A stretch of DNA of 64,000 nucleotides from PMP191F sp047602185 (GCA_047602185.1 JASGHY010000001.1:2418001-2482000); one strand, 5' to 3'. Counted from the stretch's first letter, positions 41,840 to 51,001 are shown. The notes: generated from the sequence alone by a model not told the origin. A program made the numbers and translations.

Positions 41840-42655
41840 ATGAGTTTCAGATTTACATTCGTTGGTTTACTTGCTGTAACAACTGCATTTACCAGTTGTT
41901 CCATTTATAAATCAGGCCAAACACCTGACGATGTGTACTATTCTCCTGCCCGTGAAGTGCAGGGTGAAAGCTACCTATCAAGAGACGATGATGGTAATTA
42001 TGGTGGCGACAGCTACTATACATCCGATGATAACTGGTTGCGCATGCGTGTACGCAATGGCTCCAGGTGGTCATCTTTCTACGATTATGACATGATGTAC
42101 AGTTCTGGTTATGCTCCATACTACCCCATGTATGGCTATAATGCTTACAACCCTTACCTGTACGGTAGCTTCCTGGGTTATGGTCCTTCTTACGGAATGG
42201 GTCTTGGCCTTGGTGTAGGCGGTTCTTACTGGAACAATTACTACTACTGGAACAGCCTTTACAACCCTTATTGCAACTACATCATTGTAGGTGGCGGTAA
42301 AGGCGGTAATGCCAATGTTCCCCTGTACAACAATACTGTACGTACGCTGAATGTAAGAAGCTATAACAACGCTACCGGTTACAACAACCGCAATGCACAA
42401 TCGCTCAGAAGCACTACCCGTCCCGGCTCTGCTTACCAGTACAACAACGGTAATGCAAGCGGCAGCCGCAGGGTTAGCGGTGGCAGAGAAAGCTATTATA
42501 CTCCATCTGCTAACGATCGCCCTGTAAGAGCATATACACCTGCTCCTACTTACACCCCATCATCAGGCAGCAGAACATATTCCGGCGGAGGCTCAACGGG
42601 TAGCAGCGCAGGTTCAAGCAGCAGTGGCGGTGGTAGCAGACCTATCCGCAACTAA
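41840..42655 (+). CDS. Low-complexity Tyr/Asn/Gly/Ser-rich lipoprotein
   Basis: 271 residues. The signal ends TTAFTSC, so Cys20 is lipidated. The remainder is of very low complexity: a Tyr-rich central part (about 75-150, many YNPY, YGPSYG and NNYYYWN turns), then Asn/Ser/Arg-rich and a Gly/Ser tail (about 235-271) ending GGGSRPIRN. No folded domain is evident; it resembles other Bacteroidota cell-surface low-complexity lipoproteins. Aromatic-rich sequence of this kind often self-assembles, which is inference. It is a single-gene unit with its own terminator. Confidence 0.8.
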   Translation: MSFRFTFVGLLAVTTAFTSCSIYKSGQTPDDVYYSPAREVQGESYLSRDDDGNYGGDSYYTSDDNWLRMRVRNGSRWSSFYDYDMMYSSGYAPYYPMYGYNAYNPYLYGSFLGYGPSYGMGLGLGVGGSYWNNYYYWNSLYNPYCNYIIVGGGKGGNANVPLYNNTVRTLNVRSYNNATGYNNRNAQSLRSTTRPGSAYQYNNGNASGSRRVSGGRESYYTPSANDRPVRAYTPAPTYTPSSGSRTYSGGGSTGSSAGSSSSGGGSRPIRN

Positions 42656-42690
42656 ACTTCCGTTTACAATAAGATTTTTTATCATATTGC

Positions 42691-42739
42691 AGGAGGAACC
42701 AGGATTTGAGATCTCTTGAATTTTGTTTCCTCCTTTTTT
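42691..42739 (+). terminator. Terminator of the 41840 gene
   Basis: AGGAGGAA (42691-42698) pairs with TTCCTCCT (42727-42734) and five T follow. The 28-nt loop contains the palindrome GAGATCTC, which can extend the fold. Confidence 0.7.
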
Positions 42740-42777
42740 ATGCACTGTAATCACTTACAAGACAAGAATTGAAGAGT

Positions 42778-44337
42778 ATGAAGTTCAGACTAACCCTGCT
42801 TATTCTATTATCAGTTACTGCTAATCAACTATGGGCACAGGTTCCTGAAGATGCCATCAGGATGAGCTGGACAGCTCCCTCCGGTACGGCACGCAACCAG
42901 GGCATTGGTGGGGCCGGTGGCTCGCTTGGCGGTGAACTGACTACCCTGTTTATCAATCCTGCCGGTCTTGGTTTTTACAAGGTTCCGGAGTTTGTAATGA
43001 GTCCCGGGCTAAGTCTCACCAAAAGCAAGGGCGATTTTCGTGGCAACAGCACTACTTCGGATATGCAGAGCCGCTTCAGTTTAGGCGCTACGGGTTTTGT
43101 ACTGCCTCTTAACAGTTACAATCCACGCTGGAAAAGCCAGGTGTTCAGTATCGGGGTAAACAGAACAGCCAACTTCAACAGCTCTGTTCATTATTCCGGC
43201 CAGAACGATTACAGTTCATTTTCTGAGGCGTTTGCTGAAGAGTTTGCAGCCTCAGGTTTGCCCATTGATGTAGACCTGGGCAATGCTTCGCTTACACTGG
43301 GTACCAAACTGGCTGCTTACACTTACCTGATAGATACCCTGAAGGTAAATGGTGCATACGAGATTGTAGGCGCCCCTCAGCACGACGCTATTCTTGCCAA
43401 TAAAGACGCATTGCTGAACCAGGAACGTACCATTACTTCCAAAGGCGGCATTACAGAGGTAGCTATTGGCTACGGTGCTAACCTTGAAGACAAGTTCTTT
43501 ATCGGTGGTAGTATAGGCATTCCCATTGTAAACTATACCCGCAGTTCACTGTTCCGTGAATCGGATGCAGGAAATGCAACTGACAAATACTTTGATTACG
43601 CTACTTACCAGGTAGATTATAAAGCATCCGGTGCCGGTGTAAATGCCAAACTGGGCGTAATCTTTAAACCTACTAACCTGCTGCGCGTTGGTATTGCCAT
43701 TCACTCGCCTACTGTGTACGGGTTAAAAGAAACCACTACAGAGCGTATTGAAAACAGGGTAAAGAACCTGCATTCTCCGGGCTATACTGTGTACAGCGCT
43801 ACTTCACAGGATCTTGGGTACAGCGTTCCTACTTACAGGTATGATCTTGTTTCTCCCTGGAAATTCATTGTAAGTGGATCTTACATATTTGGCGAAGTGG
43901 CCGATGTAACCAAACAGAAGGGATTTGTAACTGCCGATATTGAATACGTTACACACCGTTCTTCAAAATTCAACTCAGCCAACGAGGATGATGATGACAG
44001 CTATTATAAAGCCGTAAACCAGGTAGTGAAGGACAGCTATAAGGGCGCATTCAATTTCCGCGTAGGTGGCGAAATGAAATTCAACACTTTCATGGGACGT
44101 CTTGGTTTTGCTTATTATGGCAACCCTGTTAAAGACAAGGAACTGAAAGTAAGCAGAATGAACCTCACCGGGGGCCTTGGCTACCGTAATAAAGGGATCT
44201 TCTTTGATATTGCTTATGTGTACAGCATTGTAAAAGACACAGATTTCCCCTATCGTCTTTATGACAAAGCAAATACATTTGCCAGCATTAAAAACAATGC
44301 CAGTACCGTAGTGATGACAGTAGGATTTAAGATGTAG
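42778..44337 (+). CDS. OmpP1/FadL-like outer-membrane transporter
   Basis: 519-residue outer-membrane protein with a signal peptide ending QLWAQ. The N-terminal hatch-like block (ARNQGIGGAGGSLGGELTTL, then FINPAGLGF) carries the FadL/TodX 'A..G.G.A......F.NPAGL' signature. The C-terminal strands (RLGFAYYGNPVKDKEL, STVVMTVGFKM) complete the barrel. FadL proteins pass hydrophobic compounds such as fatty acids across the outer membrane; the substrate here is unknown. I use the ATG at 42778; a TTG three codons upstream is also in frame. An acidic loop ANEDDDDSYY is notable. Confidence 0.88.
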   Translation: MKFRLTLLILLSVTANQLWAQVPEDAIRMSWTAPSGTARNQGIGGAGGSLGGELTTLFINPAGLGFYKVPEFVMSPGLSLTKSKGDFRGNSTTSDMQSRFSLGATGFVLPLNSYNPRWKSQVFSIGVNRTANFNSSVHYSGQNDYSSFSEAFAEEFAASGLPIDVDLGNASLTLGTKLAAYTYLIDTLKVNGAYEIVGAPQHDAILANKDALLNQERTITSKGGITEVAIGYGANLEDKFFIGGSIGIPIVNYTRSSLFRESDAGNATDKYFDYATYQVDYKASGAGVNAKLGVIFKPTNLLRVGIAIHSPTVYGLKETTTERIENRVKNLHSPGYTVYSATSQDLGYSVPTYRYDLVSPWKFIVSGSYIFGEVADVTKQKGFVTADIEYVTHRSSKFNSANEDDDDSYYKAVNQVVKDSYKGAFNFRVGGEMKFNTFMGRLGFAYYGNPVKDKELKVSRMNLTGGLGYRNKGIFFDIAYVYSIVKDTDFPYRLYDKANTFASIKNNASTVVMTVGFKM

Positions 44338-44371
44338 AGAAAGAAACAAGTACAGAACCTAACAGAAATAG

Positions 44372-44404
44372 AAAACCCCGCCTGGAAAGGAGGGGTTTTT
44401 AGTT
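44372..44404 (+). terminator. Terminator of the FadL-like gene
   Basis: AAAACCCCGCCT / AGGAGGGGTTTT (one mismatch) with loop GGAA, followed by T-rich sequence. It lies 35 nt after the stop codon. Confidence 0.8.
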
Positions 44405-44497
44405 TAGAGGTTACTAAACCATATTAATCATTAACCATAAACCATTAATCTTTACATCCGCAGATGTGTAATATTTTGAGGTAACTTATTTAAGAGC

Positions 44498-44624
44498 TGT
44501 TGATAGTGTAAAATTGACCCATATAGACCTCAGAACCTTCAAAATACCCAATTAATTGAGCGGACTATTAATAAAACTTACCACCCATTAAGTAAAACTG
44601 CTTAGTAAGTGGGTCAGAACAATG
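44498..44624. mobile_element. Possible IS end remnant (IS21-like)
   Basis: TGTAAAATTGACCCA (left) and TGGGTCAG (right) form inverted TGACCCA ends at 44515-44521 and 44610-44616, with AGTAAAACTG and TAAAACTT repeats between. Multiple terminal repeats of the type TGTAAAATTGACCCA are usual at IS21-family ends. No transposase is present, so this would be a scar about 120 bp long. The rest of the gap, 44405-44497, is AT-rich with an ATTAACCATAAACCATTAA run. Confidence 0.35.
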
Positions 44625-44640
44625 ATAAAGATCAAGCAAT

Positions 44641-45543
44641 TTAAAGCCGGGAAGTGCTGTAATTCAATACTTCATGTACAGCTGTGGGGTGAAACCACCG
44701 GATCGCCTTATCCTTTTTAAACCAGGTTAGCTGGCGTTTGGCGTATTGGCGGGTATTTTTCTGGATCAGGGCAATGGCCTCCGGAAGTGTAATGGTATTA
44801 TCGAGATAGTCAAAGATTTCGCTGTACCCTACGGTACGTAAAGCATTCAGGTTGCGGAAAGGTAAAAGGTCTGTTACCTCTGCTACCAGCCCCTGCTCTA
44901 CCATTTCGTGCACACGCTGGTCAATATTGCTGTGCAATACCTCTTTGGGCAACTCCAGCCCTATTTTTATAACGTTAAACGGCCTTGTAACTGTTTTCTG
45001 CCCCTGGAAACTGCGGATAGACTGGCCTGTAGCCAGTTTTACTTCCAGTGCACGCATTAATCGCTGGGGATTCTGTATTTCTCCGTTGCTGTAATAAACC
45101 GGGTCATGCTGCTGTACCTGCTGTTGCAGCCATTCCAGCCCTTTTTCTTTGAATTGTGTGGAGATCTGTTCGCGTATTTCCGGCGAAACGGGTGGCATAT
45201 CGTCAAGCCCTTCGCAAAATGCTTTGATGTACAGGCCTGTACCGCCTACCATCACTGCAACATCATGGTGTTGGAAGATCTTATCCGCGGCATCTAATGC
45301 ATACTGTTCAAACACTGCAGCATTTACATCATCGTGGATAGAATGGGAGTTAATAAAATAGTGGTGTACCTGTTGTAATTGCTCCGGCGAAGGCTTTGCA
45401 ACGCCAATGGACATTTCGCGGAAACACTGTCTTGAGTCGGCAGAAATGATCTCAGTATTAAAATGACGGGCCGCCGTAATCGCTAATGCTGTTTTTCCTG
45501 CAGCAGTGGGGCCCGTGATAATGATGCAGGTCTTTGATGTCAT
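44641..45543 (-). CDS. miaA: tRNA dimethylallyltransferase
   Basis: Adds the isopentenyl group to A37 of tRNAs that read UNN codons. The 300-residue protein has P-loop GPTAAGKT at residues 11-18, the DSRQ substrate motif at 36-39, and the downstream MVGGTGLYIKAFCEGL and NPQRLMRALEV blocks. RTVGYSEIFDYL and TRQYAKRQLTWFKK near the C-terminus are standard. Length and start are as expected. It is 95 nt from the pRiA4b-like gene. Confidence 0.97.
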   Translation of the reverse strand: MTSKTCIIITGPTAAGKTALAITAARHFNTEIISADSRQCFREMSIGVAKPSPEQLQQVHHYFINSHSIHDDVNAAVFEQYALDAADKIFQHHDVAVMVGGTGLYIKAFCEGLDDMPPVSPEIREQISTQFKEKGLEWLQQQVQQHDPVYYSNGEIQNPQRLMRALEVKLATGQSIRSFQGQKTVTRPFNVIKIGLELPKEVLHSNIDQRVHEMVEQGLVAEVTDLLPFRNLNALRTVGYSEIFDYLDNTITLPEAIALIQKNTRQYAKRQLTWFKKDKAIRWFHPTAVHEVLNYSTSRL

Positions 45544-45638
45544 GAGAAGGCTACAATTAAGATTTCCGGTTAAGCCTGCCGGCTCTACACATTTTAATAA
45601 TTCCTCCCTACCACCACGCCGGCATAGACAGTCTCAGG

Positions 45639-46208
45639 CTAGAAATCTTCTTCCTTGGTCTCTTCTTCACCGCCTTGTTCTTCGTCATCCTCTCCTCCGT
45701 CACTGTCACCTTCTTCACCATAGCCGTCGGCACCGGCTACCAGGTCATATTTTTCTTCCATTTCTGTCAGCTTATCACCTGCCAGGCCTTTGGTGCCATA
45801 TTGAGAGGGGGCAATACCTTCTGATTTCACCAGATGAGGGTAATCCAGGCGGGCATTCTCATCTTTTGACACATTGATCAATTCAACCAGGAAGCCCCAG
45901 TTTTTTACAAAATCGTAGACATAGATAAACTTTTGATTCGGATCACGTATTTCGGAGCCAATAGAAGTATCCTGCATCAGTAAAGGCGGAGCCTTGTACT
46001 CTTTATCATATTTCTCCAGGCTTATCTCTCTTCCACGCTGCCAGTTATCATTGCTGCGATAAAAAGTTGCCTGGTGTTTACTATCAAATTCGTATGCTTT
46101 CAGAATTATCTGATGCAATTGTAAAAAAGACTGTGTATGTTTTACAGCCACATCACGATAAATACTATCATCCTCTTCAAAATATACCCTGAATTTTAAT
46201 ACAGCCAT
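45639..46208 (-). CDS. Plasmid pRiA4b ORF-3-like protein
   Basis: 189-residue cytoplasmic protein. The N-terminal 130 residues fit the pRiA4b ORF-3 family: LKFRVYFEEDDSIYRDVAVK, SFLQLHQIILKAYEFD, and 'F......W..G' strands, then KFIYVYDFVKNWGFLVEL. The last 45 residues are extremely acidic and low-complexity (repeated EEGDSDGGEDDEEQGG-type sequence), a common tail in Bacteroidota members. The family is named after a plasmid gene and is also a passenger of some insertion sequences; its function is unknown. It is probably transcribed with miaA. Confidence 0.85.
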   Translation of the reverse strand: MAVLKFRVYFEEDDSIYRDVAVKHTQSFLQLHQIILKAYEFDSKHQATFYRSNDNWQRGREISLEKYDKEYKAPPLLMQDTSIGSEIRDPNQKFIYVYDFVKNWGFLVELINVSKDENARLDYPHLVKSEGIAPSQYGTKGLAGDKLTEMEEKYDLVAGADGYGEEGDSDGGEDDEEQGGEEETKEEDF

Positions 46209-46329
46209 ATCAGCATTAATGGTTTTAGTTCATTATTGATTGTCGTGCTATAACCGGCCTTTCCAACAAAACGATAATGTATCTGAGATTTCAAAAATAA
46301 GACAATTGAGTATTCTGCACAACTATCGT

Positions 46330-46535
46330 ACCACGGAGGGGGCTGAAGTCAGAAGGTCAGGAAGACAAACCAGTAGGCAGTTGGCAATTTGCAGTTATCC
46401 CGAATACAAGCGGCGAGCTTTGAGCTATGAGCCACGAGAAATACAAGTTTGCAGTTGCCCAATTTCAAATCCAGCTTCCCCTGGCTATCTCTTCAAATCA
46501 CAAAATCTCCAAATTCCGAAATCAGCAATTCTCAT
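46330..46535. repeat. Heptad-module array 15
   Basis: G-form D (CAGTTGGCAATTTGCAGTT), CGAATACAAG joint, E (GCGAGCTTTGAGCTATGAGC), AAATACAAG joint, a second D. The right part is C-form (TCACAAAATCTCCAAATTCC). About 46375-46440 is a near-inverted match to 22495-22560. It ends at the CCA-transferase stop. Bases 46209-46329 upstream of it show no gene. Confidence 0.75.
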
Positions 46536-46539
46536 CCCC

Positions 46540-48039
46540 CTATTTAACCGCCTTCAATCCCATCTCTGTCGCCTTTTCCATCATAAACCGATAAGCATCT
46601 TCATAAGTATTATTAATATGATTATCGAGTATTGCTTCGCGGATGGCAGTCTTAAGATCACCCACCTGCTTAGATGGAGGCAAATTAAAGATCTCCATGA
46701 TCATTTCACCGGTTATCGGTGGCTGCCAGTTACGGATCCGATCTTTTTCTTCTACTTCTTTCAGCCTTGTGCGTACCAGTTCAAAATTTTCGAGATAGCG
46801 CTTTACCTTCTGCTTGTTCTTGGAGGTTATGTCCGCTTCACACAATATCATCAGCGAATCAATATCATCACCTGCATCAAATAGTAACCTGCGGATAGCA
46901 GAGTCAGTAATATCTTCTTTGGTTAAACTGATGGGGCGTAAATGTAGTTCAACAAGTTTGCGTACAAAACGCATCTTTTCGTTTTGTGGCAATTTTAATT
47001 TAGCGAAGATCTTGGGTACCATGCGCCCTCCTACCACTTCATGTCCGTGGAAGGTCCAGCCATGACCGGTTTCAAACTTCTTGGTGGCAGGCTTGCCTAT
47101 ATCATGCAGCAATGCAGCCCATCGCAGCCACAGGTCATCCGATTTCAGGCACACATTGTCTATTACCTGTAAGGTGTGATAAAAGTTATCCTTATGCCCC
47201 ATACCATCAATATATTCCGCACCTTCCAACTCAGTCATTTGCGGGAAAATAATATGCAGGAGGCCACTTTTATATAGCAGATCAAAGCCAATGGAAGGCT
47301 TTTTGCTCAGTAAGATCTTATTCAACTCTTCTGTAATACGCTCTTGCGTAATGATGCGGATACGCTGCGCATTGTCCTTAATTGACTGAAAAGTATCCGG
47401 AGCGATGGTGTATCCCAGCTGTGCAGCAAAACGAATAGCACGCATCATGCGCAAAGGGTCATCGCTAAACGTTTGATGCGGCTCCATTGGCGTACGGATG
47501 ATCTTTTTATCGAGGTCTTCAAGACCGGTAAAAGGATCGATCAGTTTACCATAGTCGTCTTTATTCAGGCTAATGGCCAGTGCATTGATCGTAAAGTCGC
47601 GGCGCTCCTGGTCATCGCGCAAAGTACCGGGTTGCACTTCGGGATTCCGGCTATCATAACGGTAACTTTCTTTACGTGCCCCTACAAATTCAATATCCCA
47701 ATCGCCGGCACCGGCTTTATCTTCTGCAGACTCTTCTATATTGCCTGTTGCACCGGGAACTGCTCCGTTCTCGTCTGTAAAATGCCTGAGACAGATATGA
47801 GCTGTACCAAAGGTTTTAAAAAATGAGACTTTAGGCCGTGGTTGAAAACGACGGGCTACGGCATGGGCCAGTTCTATACCATCTCCCACACATACAATAT
47901 CTGCGTCTTTGGTTATCCTGCCAATCAGTTTATCGCGTACAAAACCGCCGATCAGGTAACAGGGAATACCCAGTTCTTCCGCGGCATGAGCGATCTTTTT
48001 GAAGACAAACAACTCTTTCTCAGTGCAATTGATTTCCAT
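46540..48039 (-). CDS. cca: CCA-adding-type tRNA nucleotidyltransferase with HD domain
   Basis: 499-residue class-II polymerase-beta-fold nucleotidyltransferase. The head has GGFVRD at residues 31-36 and the catalytic DAD at 45-47. RRDFTINALAISL and DDPLRMMRAIRFAAQLGY follow, and a later HD domain carries LLHDIGKPATKK. It adds or repairs the CCA end of tRNAs; poly(A) polymerase activity cannot be excluded from sequence. I start at the ATG 48037-48039; the frame is open 38 codons upstream, but a perfect -7 box lies there and the extra codons come from the heptad array. Confidence 0.93.
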   Translation of the reverse strand: MEINCTEKELFVFKKIAHAAEELGIPCYLIGGFVRDKLIGRITKDADIVCVGDGIELAHAVARRFQPRPKVSFFKTFGTAHICLRHFTDENGAVPGATGNIEESAEDKAGAGDWDIEFVGARKESYRYDSRNPEVQPGTLRDDQERRDFTINALAISLNKDDYGKLIDPFTGLEDLDKKIIRTPMEPHQTFSDDPLRMMRAIRFAAQLGYTIAPDTFQSIKDNAQRIRIITQERITEELNKILLSKKPSIGFDLLYKSGLLHIIFPQMTELEGAEYIDGMGHKDNFYHTLQVIDNVCLKSDDLWLRWAALLHDIGKPATKKFETGHGWTFHGHEVVGGRMVPKIFAKLKLPQNEKMRFVRKLVELHLRPISLTKEDITDSAIRRLLFDAGDDIDSLMILCEADITSKNKQKVKRYLENFELVRTRLKEVEEKDRIRNWQPPITGEMIMEIFNLPPSKQVGDLKTAIREAILDNHINNTYEDAYRFMMEKATEMGLKAVK

Positions 48040-48047
48040 AAACGGTG

Positions 48048-48055
48048 CAAAGGTA
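48048..48055 (-). promoter_or_regulatory. -7 box for the CCA transferase
   Basis: The minus strand reads TACCTTTG, an exact TAnnTTTG match, followed by CACCG and the ATG 8 nt later. It fixes the start of the gene. Confidence 0.65.
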
Positions 48056-48074
48056 AGAAATGCTGAAGACACGG

Positions 48075-48400
48075 GCCAGAGGGCCAGGGAATAAGAAATG
48101 AGGAATGAGAAATGCAGAATGAAGAAGGAAAGCAAAAGTCTAAAAAGCCCCAAGACTCAAGGAACAAGGCACAAGGAATACAAGTTGGCAGTTAGCAATT
48201 TGCAGTTAACAAAACAGCTTTGCTGCTTTGCGAGCCTTAGCAGTCTTTGCGTGAAACCTCAAACTTCAGAACACGAAACCTCAAACCCGAAACCCGGAAC
48301 AGTCTCACGATTGCCGTCTGCCGATTCACGATTCCTCTCACGTTTGACATTTCACATTTCACGAATCAGCCACTCACGACTGACGACTCACGTTTCACGA
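48075..48400. repeat. Heptad-module array 16
   Basis: G-form J-like and F words (AAGGAACAAGGCACAAGG), AATACAAG joint, D, then an M-type block (CTTTGCGAGCCTTAGC), L (CCTCAAACCCGAAACCCGG) and a C-form A run. 48197-48334 is an inverted copy of 22331-22468. 48121-48180 is an inverted copy of 59027-59083. It ends about 3 nt before the GT9 stop. Confidence 0.88.
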
Positions 48401-48402
48401 TC

Positions 48403-49416
48403 TCACATTTCCTGGTTAACATATCCCAGCGTCTCCAGCAATTGCTCATCATGGATATCTAAGGCACATTTAAAATGTTTGAGCGGGCAGGCTTTGCGGC
48501 CATGTAAACCACAGGGACGACAAGGCAATGCCTCCTGTACTTCTACAATAAAGCTGAAATCAGCTAAAGGCCCGAAGCCAAAAGAGGGTAAAGTGGAGCA
48601 ATAAACTGCCGTAACCGGGGCGTTTACAGAAGAGGCAAAGTGCATCGGCGCCGAATCATTTACATAATTCATTTTTGCATCGCGCATCAATGCTGCGGAC
48701 TGTAAAAAATTCAGCTTCCCGCTCAGGTTAATAACCGCATGTTCGTAACAGGCATTGGCAATGCTCACGCCCAGTCCCGCATCTCCGGGACCTCCCAGTA
48801 CATATATTGGTAATGATAAAGGAAGGTTGTTTACAAAACTGATCCACTTGCTTACAGGATATTGTTTGGTAAACCATACTGAGGCAGGAGAAATGGTGAT
48901 ATAGGGAACCTTTTTATAGTCTGCTACCAACTCATAGTCGGCTGCAGAAGGATACAATGCAGGCTTTGCAACAGATGTATCCGTAAAATCTTTTATCAAC
49001 GCCACATTACGCTCTACCTCATGTAAAGGTTTATCGGCTGTACTGATAATATGGGGAACGCTTTTGGTAAAGAAACGACTGAAGGGATTTTTATCGAACC
49101 CGATAGTTTCTTTTGCTTTTGAGAAAACAGTGAGGAGGCCGGTGGCAGCAAACCGCTGTACATTGATCACTTTATCGTACCTGCGCCCGCGAACATATCG
49201 CAGCAGTTTCCATAAGTTCTTAAACTTACCGTTCTTTTTATCCCATACCAATACTTCGTGCAGGTAAGGATGATTTTTCAACAATCCCTCATTGCCTTTG
49301 CGCACCATGAAATCAATTTCCGCATCGGGAAAATACCGGTGCAGTTTTTCAACGATGCCGGTGGCCAGTACCACATCACCAATAAAAGCTGTTTGTATTA
49401 CCAGGAATTTCTGCAT
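48403..49416 (-). CDS. Glycosyltransferase family 9 (heptosyltransferase-like)
   Basis: 337-residue GT-B enzyme of family GT9, which transfers ADP-heptose or related sugars to lipopolysaccharide core. MQKFLVIQTAFIGDVVLATG at the N-terminus, EIDFMVRKGNEGLL, YITISPASVWFTKQYPVSKW and, in the C-terminal domain, NYVNDSAPMHFASSVNAPVTA with PCGLHGRKACPLKHFKC are typical of bacterial heptosyltransferases. The cluster of Cys near the C-terminus is common in this family. The exact sugar is not determinable. No other LPS gene is adjacent. The start is 36 nt from the Sua5-type stop. Confidence 0.92.
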   Translation of the reverse strand: MQKFLVIQTAFIGDVVLATGIVEKLHRYFPDAEIDFMVRKGNEGLLKNHPYLHEVLVWDKKNGKFKNLWKLLRYVRGRRYDKVINVQRFAATGLLTVFSKAKETIGFDKNPFSRFFTKSVPHIISTADKPLHEVERNVALIKDFTDTSVAKPALYPSAADYELVADYKKVPYITISPASVWFTKQYPVSKWISFVNNLPLSLPIYVLGGPGDAGLGVSIANACYEHAVINLSGKLNFLQSAALMRDAKMNYVNDSAPMHFASSVNAPVTAVYCSTLPSFGFGPLADFSFIVEVQEALPCRPCGLHGRKACPLKHFKCALDIHDEQLLETLGYVNQEM

Positions 49417-49452
49417 CCTTATAGGTTAAACCTTAAACTTTATACCTTACCC

Positions 49453-50022
49453 CTATGGTCTTATAACTGTAAGCGTTCCGTCATCATGCCATTTTACAAC
49501 AGCCGATGGCTGGTGCGGCGTTACATCATCCTGCCGGTGGTTTACAATATAGTCCACACCACGCAAAATATGAGGAGAAACATCTTTGAAAAATGCGGGA
49601 GCCGGATGCCCGGAAATATTGGCGGATGTAGATACCAGTGGTTTACGCAATCTTTTGATAAGATGTTTACAGAAGGTTTCTTTTACAATACGGATCGCTA
49701 CCGAGCCATCTGCATGGACCAGGTTGTCGGCCACACCAATGGCACCTTCGTAAATTACCGTAGTGGGCTTATGTACTGTTTCGAGGTAGTTAAATACTTC
49801 CAGGTTGGGCTGCGATACGTAGGTCAGCAGATCGCGCTCATCGGCCAGCAATATGATCATTCCCTTGGTTTCTTCCCGCTGTTTCAGATCATAGATCTTT
49901 TTAACCGCTTCAGGATTGGTGGCGTCGCAACCAATTCCCCAGATAGTGTCTGTAGGGTACAGTATTAATCCACCCTGCTGCAATACCAGCAATGCGTTGT
50001 TGACATCTTGCGAAAAATCCAT
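49453..50022 (-). CDS. L-threonylcarbamoyladenylate synthase (Sua5/YwlC/YrdC)
   Basis: 189-residue enzyme that makes threonylcarbamoyl-AMP from threonine, bicarbonate and ATP for t6A37 of tRNA. GGLILYPTDTIWGIGCDATN, KQREETKGMIILLAD, KPTTVIYEG, the SVAIRIVKE stretch and VSTSANISGHPAPAFF are the family blocks. It is the short form without the Sua5 C-terminal domain. I use the ATG at 50020-50022; an in-frame TTG two codons upstream is less likely. Divergent from dapD. Confidence 0.93.
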   Translation of the reverse strand: MDFSQDVNNALLVLQQGGLILYPTDTIWGIGCDATNPEAVKKIYDLKQREETKGMIILLADERDLLTYVSQPNLEVFNYLETVHKPTTVIYEGAIGVADNLVHADGSVAIRIVKETFCKHLIKRLRKPLVSTSANISGHPAPAFFKDVSPHILRGVDYIVNHRQDDVTPHQPSAVVKWHDDGTLTVIRP

Positions 50023-50164
50023 GCCCAAATGTACTGAAACACAAACTATATTAAATAGAAACTAGCAATTATGGCACAAACCTGTTACCTTGCTACGGGA
50101 GTGTTGCTTTTGCACCCGCATTTTTAGTATTCACTAATCTGCTATCTAATACATTGATAAGTAG

Positions 50165-50172
50165 TATTTTTG
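50165..50172 (+). promoter_or_regulatory. -7 box for dapD
   Basis: TATTTTTG, an exact TAnnTTTG match 16 nt before the dapD ATG. Confidence 0.6.
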
Positions 50173-50188
50173 AGAAAATTTTTCAAGC

Positions 50189-51001
50189 ATGGAACTACAA
50201 TCACTGATACAGGAAGCCTGGGCTAACCGGGAGTTGCTGAAAGAAAACAAGTACATCGAGGCTGTTCGCTCTACATTAGGAGAAATTGACAAAGGCGCGC
50301 TGCGCGTAGCTTCGCCCGGTGATGGAGGATGGACAGTAAACGAGTGGGTAAAACAGGCGATCTTATTATACTTTGGTACCCAGCCAATGCAAACATGGAA
50401 CGTAGAACCATTTGAGTTCTATGATAAAATGTTGCTGAAAAAGAACTATCGCGATCTTGGCGTACGTGCAGTACCACCTGCAGTAGCCCGCTATGGCTCA
50501 TACATTGCGAAAAATGTGATCCTGATGCCTTCTTATGTAAACATCGGTGCATACGTAGACGAGGGTACGATGGTTGATACCTGGGCTACCGTAGGAAGCT
50601 GTGCACAGATCGGTAAAAATGTACACCTCAGCGGTGGCGTTGGTATCGGCGGCGTACTGGAACCCGTACAGGCTGCACCCGTTATTATTGAAGACGGCTG
50701 TTTTATCGGTAGCCGTTGTATTGTGGTAGAAGGTGTACGTGTAGAAAAAGAAGCTGTATTGGGAGCAAACGTAGTACTTACTCAAAGCACCAAAATTATT
50801 GATGTAAGCGGCGATACTCCTGTGGAATACAAAGGCCGTGTACCGGCAGGTAGCGTAGTGATTCCCGGTACTTATGCCAAAAAATTCCCTGCTGGTGAGT
50901 ACAATGTAAGTTGTGCACTCATTATCGGCAAACGTAAACCCAGCACAGATCTGAAAACAAGTTTAAATGACGCTTTAAGAGAATTTAATGTTTCTGTATA
51001 A
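50189..51001 (+). CDS. dapD: Tetrahydrodipicolinate N-succinyltransferase
   Basis: Transfers succinyl from succinyl-CoA to tetrahydrodipicolinate in lysine/diaminopimelate synthesis. The 270-residue protein has an alpha-helical N-domain (EIDKGALRVASPGDGGWTVN) and a left-handed beta-helix with hexapeptide repeats (VNIGAYVDEGTMVDTWATVG, VHLSGGVGIGGVLEPVQAAP, IIEDGCFIGSRCIVVEGVRV). The C-terminal YNVSCALIIGKRKPSTDLK is standard. The DapD route implies succinylated intermediates. No other dap gene is adjacent. Confidence 0.97.
   Translation: MELQSLIQEAWANRELLKENKYIEAVRSTLGEIDKGALRVASPGDGGWTVNEWVKQAILLYFGTQPMQTWNVEPFEFYDKMLLKKNYRDLGVRAVPPAVARYGSYIAKNVILMPSYVNIGAYVDEGTMVDTWATVGSCAQIGKNVHLSGGVGIGGVLEPVQAAPVIIEDGCFIGSRCIVVEGVRVEKEAVLGANVVLTQSTKIIDVSGDTPVEYKGRVPAGSVVIPGTYAKKFPAGEYNVSCALIIGKRKPSTDLKTSLNDALREFNVSV

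Noticed and set aside
48098..48604. Plus-strand open frame of 168 codons
   Set aside because: It runs through array 16 and antisense into the glycosyltransferase gene; the peptide repeats that of array 10.
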